This document shows, one piece after another, positions 1 to 4,470 of a stretch of DNA of 8,906 bases. The DNA is from an uncultured Bacteroidales bacterium (lineage in GTDB: Bacteria; Bacteroidota; Bacteroidia; Bacteroidales; P3): NCBI GenBank assembly GCA_946540365.1, contig CAMNIH010000072.1, forward strand, positions 1 through 8,906. Reading direction: 5' to 3'. The notes beneath the pieces were generated by a model. It was not told where the DNA came from, did not search any database, and worked only from the letters and a program-made list of their open reading frames with translations. The position numbers and the translations under genes are program-made. Every line of letters starts with the position of its first letter. The stretch's first letter is position 1.

Positions 1-755
1 ACGGGCGCCACCTGGGCTTCGGCAACCCCACCCTCGACCCGGAGTTCACCAACGCTTTCGAGCTGAGCTACAACCTGGGCTTCGACAAGGTGAACCTCTA
101 CACCGCCGCCTACTTTCGCCACAGCAACAACACCATCACCTGGTATGGCTTCTACTGGGACAGCGCCTCGGTGGCACAGTATGCTTGGTGGGAACCCTAC
201 AACAGCGACTACGAGGGATACTGGGCTGCCGGCCCACAGAACCTGGCCAACAGCTACAACTACGGTCTGGAGTTCATCTTCGACTGGCAGATCGCCAGCT
301 GGTGGAAGGTGAACATCAGCCTCAACCTCTACGAGGAGCGCATCGAAGGGGGTAGCCTGCTGAACAATAACGTACAGCAGGGGTTCCAAGCCGGAGGCAA
401 ACTCAACTCGTTCATGACCCTGCCGAACGACTGGACGCTCCAGTTCAGCGGCCAGTACCGTGCTCCGGGCCTCGATCTGCAGGCCACGATGGATCCCAGC
501 TACTGGTTCGATCTGGCGGTGAAGAAGGATGTCCTCCAGAAGCGCGGCACCATCAACCTGCGCGTGAGCGACGTCTTCTGTACCGGCGGCTGGGGCCACC
601 GCACCGACAACGTCGAGCTATATCGCGTGGTGAAAAACCATCGTCTCTCGCCCACCGTGACCGTCGGCTTCTCATGGAAGATCAACAACGGCCTCAAGCA
701 GCGTCCGCAACAGATGGATGACGACAGCGGCGACGAGGGGGGCGGCGAATATTGA
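1..755 (+). CDS. Outer-membrane beta-barrel protein (TonB-dependent receptor type), C-terminal part
   Basis: The reading frame is open from base 3 and enters from outside the window, so about 250 C-terminal residues are visible and the N-terminal plug region is missing. The text near the left edge (GNPTLDPEFTNAFELSYN) is the hallmark of the C-terminal barrel of Bacteroidota outer-membrane beta-barrel proteins, where a GNPxLxPE turn precedes a strand ending in E-L-x-Y. Alternating aromatic and polar strands follow, rich in Tyr and Trp, as expected for a barrel in the outer membrane. The last strand is TVTVGFSWKINN. After it comes a short basic and then acidic, Gly-rich tail (DDDSGDEGGGEY) instead of a terminal Phe, which is common in this family. 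It probably transports or binds an extracellular ligand, but nothing here shows which one. An internal GTG at 90 is not a likely start. The downstream gene begins 4 bases after the stop and may be cotranscribed. Confidence 0.85.
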   Translation, partial: GRHLGFGNPTLDPEFTNAFELSYNLGFDKVNLYTAAYFRHSNNTITWYGFYWDSASVAQYAWWEPYNSDYEGYWAAGPQNLANSYNYGLEFIFDWQIASWWKVNISLNLYEERIEGGSLLNNNVQQGFQAGGKLNSFMTLPNDWTLQFSGQYRAPGLDLQATMDPSYWFDLAVKKDVLQKRGTINLRVSDVFCTGGWGHRTDNVELYRVVKNHRLSPTVTVGFSWKINNGLKQRPQQMDDDSGDEGGGEY

Positions 756-759
756 GAAC

Positions 760-1179
760 ATGCCTGACCACAACCAAGACAACCGACGAGAGGTGCTGGA
801 TCCCGTGCGGCGCCGATGGGTGGCGCTGACGCCCGAAGAAGAGGTGCGCCAGCACACTATCCATATGCTGCACGAGGGATACGGCTATCCGCTGGAACTG
901 ATGCAGGTCGAGGGCGCTATCACTGTCAATGGGCAGTCTCGCCGGTGCGACATCGTGGTCTACGGCACCGATGGGCAGCCCCGCATCATCGTCGAGTGCA
1001 AGCGGCCCGAAGTGCCTATCACCCAGAAGGTGTGCGACCAGGCCTGCCGCTACAACACGGTGCTGCATGTGCCCCTGCTGCTGCTCACCAACGGCGCACA
1101 GCAGGTGGTGCTCGAGGTCGACTTCGAGCGCCGGGCGGTGCGCCAACTGCAACAGTTGCCGCACTTTATTGTTAAATAA
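760..1179 (+). CDS. Small stand-alone HsdR N-terminal-like protein, PD-(D/E)XK nuclease fold
   Basis: This 139-residue protein matches the short Bacteroidota proteins annotated as type I restriction enzyme R protein N-terminal domain (HSDR_N_2 type). Visible marks are DPVRRRWVALTPEEEVRQ near the start (residues 14-31), RRCDIVVY with Asp64, the VECK strand with Glu79 and Lys81, then ITQK with Gln89 and CDQACRYN. Asp64, Glu79-x-Lys81 and Gln89 fit the catalytic core of the PD-(D/E)XK nuclease superfamily. There is no helicase or translocase part and no methylase or specificity gene nearby, so it is not a working type I restriction enzyme on its own; its true role is unknown. I chose the ATG at 760, four bases after the upstream stop, because the family signature starts soon after it. 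An in-frame ATG at 718 would add 14 residues that overlap the upstream gene. The last 113 bases are duplicated at 4134-4246. Confidence 0.8.
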   Translation: MPDHNQDNRREVLDPVRRRWVALTPEEEVRQHTIHMLHEGYGYPLELMQVEGAITVNGQSRRCDIVVYGTDGQPRIIVECKRPEVPITQKVCDQACRYNTVLHVPLLLLTNGAQQVVLEVDFERRAVRQLQQLPHFIVK

Positions 1180-1186
1180 TGTTAAC
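1171..1186. promoter_or_regulatory. Short AT-rich dyad in the sigma gene leader
   Basis: The arms GTTAA and TTAAC flank a 6-base spacer in an AT-rich island of an otherwise GC-rich region, overlapping the stop codon of the HsdR-N-like gene. It lies 40-55 bases before the sigma start and could be an operator or part of a promoter. No clear Bacteroidota TTTG / TAnnTTTG promoter pair was seen, so the role is tentative. An identical copy lies at 4238-4253. Confidence 0.3.
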
Positions 1187-1189
1187 AGA

Positions 1190-1211
1190 TGAGCCAAACG
1201 GGCTCACTTTT
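1190..1211 (+). terminator. Terminator-like hairpin between the HsdR-N-like gene and the sigma gene
   Basis: TGAGCC and GGCTCA form a perfect 6-bp stem around the loop AAACG, followed at once by CTTTT. It lies 11 bases after the HsdR-N-like stop and ends 15 bases before the sigma start. It could end transcription from upstream, or act as a leader hairpin of the sigma mRNA. The stem is short and the T run has only four bases. Confidence 0.5.
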
Positions 1212-1225
1212 CCGTCTATAAGGTC

Positions 1226-1681
1226 ATGAAAGCGGCACGCAAACGTCATATCCTGGAAGAGCACTACCTCGACTTCTACAGTCGGGCAGTCGCTATCCTC
1301 AATGACGAGGACGATGCCAAGGACGCCGTACAAGAGGCCGTGGTGAAGACGTTGACACGCATAGGCTTGCGCGATGAGGTGGGTTACTGCTTCCGTGCCA
1401 CGGAGAACGAGTGCATCAACATCCTGCGCCGACGCCGACGCCTGCTGCGCGTCGACCCCACGATGGAGATGGCGGCCGACGACCGACGCGTGGGGCGCGA
1501 GCTGAAGGAAAGCAAGGAGCTGCTGCTGCCCATGGAACGGAAGATACTGGAACTGCGACGCGACCACGGTTACACCATCGACGAGACGGCAGCGAAGACA
1601 GACCTCAGCCCCTCGACCGTCAAACGCCTGACAGTCACAGCCGAGAAGAAACTGAAATACATCATGACACACGATATATAG
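1226..1681 (+). CDS. ECF-like RNA polymerase sigma factor
   Basis: This 151-residue protein has the two-domain layout of extracytoplasmic-function (ECF) sigma factors. Region 2 spans about residues 10-70 (HYLDFYSRAVAILNDEDDAK, then DAVQEAVVKTLTR, then ENECINILRRRRR). Region 4 spans about residues 98-146, with a helix-turn-helix (PMERKILELRRDHGYTIDE, then TAAKTDLSPSTVKRL) expected to contact the -35 promoter element. There is no sigma-1 or long region 3, and it is slightly shorter than many ECF factors. It should direct RNA polymerase to a small regulon, possibly including its own operon. The next gene starts 2 bases after the stop and encodes a membrane protein with an anti-sigma-like layout, the usual arrangement for a signal-responsive sigma pair. 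The first 84 bases, plus a further segment from codons 60-69, recur as a broken copy at 4293-4404. Confidence 0.85.
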   Translation: MKAARKRHILEEHYLDFYSRAVAILNDEDDAKDAVQEAVVKTLTRIGLRDEVGYCFRATENECINILRRRRRLLRVDPTMEMAADDRRVGRELKESKELLLPMERKILELRRDHGYTIDETAAKTDLSPSTVKRLTVTAEKKLKYIMTHDI

Positions 1682-1683
1682 AG

Positions 1684-2148
1684 ATGAAAAACGACACAAT
1701 ACAACACCTGCTGGAGCGCTACCGCCAAGGGACGCTCAACGACAGCGAACTGGCCGACCTGACCCGGCTGACGCACCGCGACGAGGTGATGGACAACGCC
1801 GAACGGCGGGCCGCCGGCATCGTGCGACGCCGCCGGTCGATAGCGTTCAGCGTGGCGGGGTTGATGGTGGCCGGTGCCGCCACATGGACCCTCCTTGGAC
1901 CGAACCAAACCGAGGCACCCCTGGTAGCCGAGGCCAGCGTGCCCGAAATAGTGGTCACCGCGCCTCAGCCGGCAGTGGAGCAGGCCGCACCCGTCGCAAA
2001 ACCGCAGCGCGCCGTCGACATGCCACGGCCCGAACGGGCGGTCAGGAGCACCATCAAGAAGAAAACCGACGATCCCGTGGTGGTGTGCAACAACCAGTGC
2101 GAAGCCGACTCGGTCATCAACGACATCTGGAAATTCCTCACGGTATGA
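1684..2148 (+). CDS. Single-pass membrane protein, putative anti-sigma factor, with C-terminal CNNQC motif
   Basis: The product has 154 residues. Residues 1-50 form a charged, helical cytoplasmic-looking head ending in a run of Arg (IVRRRRS). Residues 52-71 are one hydrophobic segment (IAFSVAGLMVAGAATWTLL). Residues 72-130 are Pro/Ala/Val-rich, like a flexible periplasmic linker. The end carries two close cysteines in VVVCNNQCEADSVINDIWKF (residues 132-151), which could form a disulfide outside the inner membrane. The short N-terminal head could bind the sigma factor encoded just upstream. I see no recognisable zinc-binding anti-sigma motif (HxxxCxxC), so the anti-sigma role is inferred from position and topology. 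The start is the ATG 2 bases after the sigma stop. The stop overlaps the next start as ATGA. Confidence 0.65.
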   Translation: MKNDTIQHLLERYRQGTLNDSELADLTRLTHRDEVMDNAERRAAGIVRRRRSIAFSVAGLMVAGAATWTLLGPNQTEAPLVAEASVPEIVVTAPQPAVEQAAPVAKPQRAVDMPRPERAVRSTIKKKTDDPVVVCNNQCEADSVINDIWKFLTV

Positions 2149-2639
2149 AGTGGTTTAAGGTTTACGGTTTAAGGTTTAAGGGGGTGGCGCTGACGGCGCT
2201 GCTTATACTGACGTCGCTGACCGCCACGGCCCAGACCGACCTCTACCAGCGCTACGCCTCGCAGCCCGACGTCAAGGTGGCGTCGGTGAGCAACTTCGCC
2301 CTCGACAGCAACTCGAAGGTCGACGTGACCGTCATCGCCGCCGAGGACGACGCGGGCTGGGAGTGGATGAAGCGCGAGTTCCTCATCGGCGACCTGGCCC
2401 CCGAGCAGCAGGCCAACCTGCGCGAGGGGAGCGACGTGGTGCTCTTCGCCCGCCGCAGCCGCAGCAATCCGCGCGAAAACGCCCCCATCGAGGGCGAGCA
2501 GATCGACGTGGCTGCCAGCTGCTACATGGGCATCTCCTACCTCAGCCGCGCCGTCTATGTCTTCTGCGCCGACACCGAGGAGCAGTACGACGCCGTGGTG
2601 GCCCTCCTCATCAAGAAAATCATGCACCACAGCCGATGA
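2145..2639 (+). CDS. Small secreted protein of unknown function in the sigma operon
   Basis: The product has 164 residues. Residues 1-30 look like a signal peptide: a basic start, the hydrophobic core VALTALLILTSLTATAQ and a likely cut after Ala29 or Gln30, placing it in the periplasm or outer envelope. The mature part (about 134 residues) starts TDLYQRYASQPDVKVASVSN and ends with CADTEEQYDAVVALLIKKIM. I do not recognise a named domain with confidence. The position resembles sigma/anti-sigma operons of Bacteroides relatives that end in a small exported protein (DUF4252 proteins sit in similar places), but I cannot match the sequence to that family. Two Cys (126 and 141) could pair. The start overlaps the upstream stop (ATGA) and the stop overlaps the next start (ATGA). 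A 7-bp tandem repeat lies in the first codons. A diverged copy of the last 24 codons lies at 4396-4470. Confidence 0.7.
   Translation: MKWFKVYGLRFKGVALTALLILTSLTATAQTDLYQRYASQPDVKVASVSNFALDSNSKVDVTVIAAEDDAGWEWMKREFLIGDLAPEQQANLREGSDVVLFARRSRSNPRENAPIEGEQIDVAASCYMGISYLSRAVYVFCADTEEQYDAVVALLIKKIMHHSR
2152..2179 (+). repeat. Tandem repeat of a 7-bp unit, GGTTTA(A/C), four copies
   Basis: Four back-to-back units (2152-2158, 2159-2165, 2166-2172, 2173-2179) read GGTTTAA except the second, which ends in C. They encode the basic N-terminal part of the signal peptide (WFKVYGLRFKG). Because 7 is not a multiple of 3, gain or loss of one unit would shift the frame 3 codons after the start. Confidence 0.9.
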
Positions 2640-4063
2640 CCCCTCGGCGGCTCATAGCACTGCTTCTGCTGCTGGCACTGGCCATTCCGGCCTGCGGCCA
2701 GGCCGATACGTGCGCGCCCGAACCGTTCCCCTACGTAGAGACTTTCAACTCCGGCTTCGTCCACGACAACGGCTGGGGGGCGCAGTTCGGCGACTATACC
2801 TATCAGGAGAACGACAACTGCTGGACCGTGTGCTGGGTGCGTTCGTGGGGATGGCGCAGCCTGCTGGGCATGTTTGGAAGCCAAAACAGGAAGGGGATGA
2901 TGCTCCGCGCCAACGCCTACCAGCCGGGCTCACCCAGGAAAGCCTACATGCCCTACGCCGTCTCGCCCCGGATGGCCACGGCCCCGCGGCGGTTGCAGTT
3001 CAAGGCCAACTATCAATGTACCGACTGGTACCCCTGGAACCCCTTGCATCTCAACGAGGGTGCCTGGCTGGCACTGGGCTACGTCACCGACGAAAACGAC
3101 TGCATCAACAGCTACGTGCCCTTCGACACCATCCGGGTGATGGCCGACTGGGAAGAGGGAGAGGCCTTACAGACGTTCGACATCGACCTGGGACGTTACT
3201 TCGACACCTTCCCGCAACCCTGGCGTATCGCTTTCCGTCCCGAGCGGCAGGAGGACATATACGACGTCATCATGCTGGTGGACGATGTGCGCATCAGCGA
3301 CGAGGTGCCGGAATACCACTGCACCGAAGAATATGTCGACACGACGTGCATCAGGCGCGGCTATTACCGCCACGGCTTCCGCATACCGCCCGAACAGACA
3401 GACCGGCTGGGCACCCGCCGCTACAGCTACGTCGACACGACAGGATGCCTCGTCAACCTGAGCCTCACCGTGTCGGGCACCCACACCACCGTCCTGGTCG
3501 ACACGGTACCCTGCGGCGCTCCCAGCCATTATGCGCCCGATACGGTGCTCACGGCCGGCACCCACTACTTCTACCTCAGCGACCGATACGGCTGCGACTC
3601 GCTGGTGGTGCTCACCATCCAGCAGGCATGGGTGACACACCTCTACGACACCATCCAGGAGGGCGACACGCTGCTCTTCGAGGGGCAGACGCTGACCGCA
3701 GGCGGCGTCTACACCCACGACACCGTGGCCAGCGACGGGTGCGACTCGCTGGTGGTGATGCATCTGCGCTGCCGGCCGCTGCCGGCGGTCAACACCGACA
3801 CCCTCTCTTTCTGGTTCCCCAACGTCTTCACGCCCGGGCGCGACGACAACAACCGCTTCGGTTGCATCACATCGGAGCCGCTGCTGGAATTCGAGATGCA
3901 TATCTTCGACCGGTGGGGCATGCGCCTCTTCAGTACCCACGATCCCAACACCCCCTGGGACGGTGGCCGATGGCCGCAGGGGGCCTACGTCTACACCTAT
4001 CGCCTGCGAATGCCGGACAACCGCGTGTACAACGGCAAGGGCACGGTGACATTGCTACGCTAA
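2636..4063 (+). CDS. Secreted T9SS type B cargo protein with jelly-roll-like domain and gliding-motility C-terminal domain
   Basis: The product has 475 residues. Residues 1-23 are a signal peptide (MTPRRLIALLLLLALAIPAC, then GQA); the Cys20 context has Pro at -2, so a lipoprotein signal is unlikely. Residues 26-225 (PEPFPYVETFNSGF, LALGYVTDENDC, IMLVDDVRIS) resemble the beta-sandwich choice-of-anchor J / MAM-like domains of Bacteroidales surface proteins. Residues 230-378 hold about three repeats of 45-50 residues ending in motifs such as YGCDSLVVLTI and DGCDSLVVMHL. Residues 390-475 are the CHU_C gliding-motility-associated domain (FPNVFTPGRDDNN, MHIFDRWGMRLF, WDG, GAYVYTYRLR, KGTVTLLR), the type B sorting signal for export by the T9SS. 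The protein is probably exported across the outer membrane and may act in adhesion or glycan binding; the ligand is unknown. The start overlaps the upstream stop (ATGA), making it the fourth gene of the sigma operon. Confidence 0.85.
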   Translation: MTPRRLIALLLLLALAIPACGQADTCAPEPFPYVETFNSGFVHDNGWGAQFGDYTYQENDNCWTVCWVRSWGWRSLLGMFGSQNRKGMMLRANAYQPGSPRKAYMPYAVSPRMATAPRRLQFKANYQCTDWYPWNPLHLNEGAWLALGYVTDENDCINSYVPFDTIRVMADWEEGEALQTFDIDLGRYFDTFPQPWRIAFRPERQEDIYDVIMLVDDVRISDEVPEYHCTEEYVDTTCIRRGYYRHGFRIPPEQTDRLGTRRYSYVDTTGCLVNLSLTVSGTHTTVLVDTVPCGAPSHYAPDTVLTAGTHYFYLSDRYGCDSLVVLTIQQAWVTHLYDTIQEGDTLLFEGQTLTAGGVYTHDTVASDGCDSLVVMHLRCRPLPAVNTDTLSFWFPNVFTPGRDDNNRFGCITSEPLLEFEMHIFDRWGMRLFSTHDPNTPWDGGRWPQGAYVYTYRLRMPDNRVYNGKGTVTLLR

Positions 4064-4131
4064 AGAAACTGGATTTCCTTCATGCCGCAGCTGAGGTGGC
4101 GGCCGTCGCCGGTGATCACCGTGGGATTCTC
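4060..4131 (-). pseudogene. Remnant of the 3' end of a biotin ligase gene (birA fossil)
   Basis: Read on the - strand, this stretch encodes TVITGDGRHLSCGMKEIQFL and a TAG stop. The intact biotin ligase at 7277-7999 ends LLLTASDGRRLSCGMKEIAWL, so 9 of the last 12 residues agree. The fossil stop overlaps the stop of the cargo gene at 4061-4063, just as the intact birA stop overlaps the stop of the second cargo gene. The upstream 90% of the gene is absent, so it is not functional. It marks the right-hand breakpoint of an old tandem duplication; the matching part ends near 4131, where the HsdR-N-like tail begins. The short length limits certainty. Confidence 0.75.
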
Positions 4132-4133
4132 GT

Positions 4134-4246
4134 ATGTGCCCCTGCTGCTGCTCACCAACGGCGCGCAGCAGGTGGTGCTTGAGGTCGACTTCGAGCGCCG
4201 GGCAGTGCGTCAACTGCAACAGTTGCCGCACTTTATTGTTAAATAA
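4134..4246 (+). pseudogene. Duplicated 3' end of the HsdR-N-like gene
   Basis: This copy matches the last 113 bases of the gene at 760-1179, including the stop codon, with four synonymous changes. It encodes only the last 37 residues (from VPLLLLTNGAQQVVLEVDF to PHFIVK), without the Asp64, Glu79-x-Lys81 or Gln89 positions, so it cannot be active. It is joined directly to the biotin ligase remnant on its left. No start codon or ribosome site supports its expression. Confidence 0.9.
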
Positions 4247-4256
4247 TGTTAACAGA

Positions 4257-4278
4257 TGAGCCAAACGGGCTCACTTTT
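4257..4278 (+). terminator. Second copy of the terminator-like hairpin
   Basis: This is an exact copy of the hairpin at 1190-1211: stem TGAGCC / GGCTCA, loop AAACG, then CTTTT. It now lies before the broken sigma start at 4293 and about 190 bases before the second cargo gene start at 4467. It may shield that gene from transcription coming from upstream, or be part of its mRNA leader. Confidence 0.45.
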
Positions 4279-4292
4279 CCGTCTATAAGGTC

Positions 4293-4404
4293 ATGAAAGC
4301 GGCACGCAAACGTCATATCCTGGAAGAGCACTACCTCGACTTCTACAGTCGGGCAGTCGCTATCCTCAATGACGAGAACGAGTGCATCAACATCCTGCGC
4401 CGAC
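4293..4404 (+). pseudogene. Truncated sigma factor gene with internal deletion
   Basis: The first 28 codons are identical to the sigma gene at 1226. Then 96 bases (32 codons, sigma residues 29-60) are missing in frame at a 3-base match (GAG, 1307-1309 and 1403-1405), and the copy continues with NECINILRR. At CTGCGCCGAC (4395-4404) it switches to the tail of the small secreted protein gene, a 10-base match shared by 1424-1433 and 2564-2573. Most of region 2 and all of region 4 are lost, so it cannot work as a sigma factor. The frame stays open and runs on into the cargo gene at 4467. Confidence 0.9.
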
Positions 4405-4470
4405 ACCGAAGAGGAGTACGACGCCGTCGTCACCCGACTCGTCAAAAAGATAATGCACAACAGCCGATGA
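4396..4470 (+). pseudogene. Remnant of the 3' end of a small secreted protein gene (paralog of 2145-2639)
   Basis: In the frame starting at 4396 it reads CADTEEEYDAVVTRLVKKIM then HNSR and a TGA stop. The gene at 2145-2639 ends CADTEEQYDAVVALLIKKIM then HHSR, so 19 of 24 residues agree; about 64 of 76 bases agree. This is much more diverged than the 243-bp repeat beside it. As in the intact operon, its stop overlaps the start of the downstream cargo gene as ATGA. All upstream codons are gone. Confidence 0.85.

Larger units (their letters stand above)
1067..1309 (+). repeat. 243-bp direct repeat, left copy (partner at 4134-4376)
   Basis: The stretch covers the last 113 bases of the HsdR-N-like gene, the intergenic leader and the first 84 bases of the sigma gene. 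It matches 4134-4376 with an offset of 3067 and only four mismatches by hand alignment (1098, 1113, 1137, 1143). All four are third codon positions of the HsdR-N-like frame and all are synonymous. From 1144 to 1309 the copies are identical. Confidence 0.95.
4134..4376 (+). repeat. 243-bp direct repeat, right copy (partner at 1067-1309)
   Basis: It is identical to the left copy at 239 of 243 positions by hand alignment. The left edge abuts the biotin ligase remnant. The right edge is a deletion scar, after which similarity to the sigma gene resumes 96 bases further on (see 4293-4404). Confidence 0.95.

Noticed and set aside
694..1197. Open frame on the - strand across the HsdR-N-like gene
   Set aside because: Shadow of the + strand gene. 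Part of it recurs at 4055-4264 only because the underlying DNA is duplicated.
1100..1226. Standard Bacteroidota promoter (TTTG and TAnnTTTG boxes) before the sigma gene
   Set aside because: I found no convincing pair of boxes at the right spacing in the AT-rich leader.
2152..2179. Telomere-like or origin repeat
   Set aside because: Only four units, inside a gene start; nothing else in the window suggests a replication origin or linear end.
2636..2700. Lipoprotein signal at Cys20 of the first cargo protein
   Set aside because: The residues before Cys (Ile-Pro-Ala) have Pro at -2, which does not fit a lipobox, and T9SS cargo normally uses a signal peptidase I site.
3167..3940. Long open frame of 257 codons on the - strand inside the first cargo gene
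   Set aside because: Its composition (Val/His/Ala/Gly-rich, no recognisable motif) is that of a shadow frame in GC-rich coding DNA; the + strand gene has clear domains.
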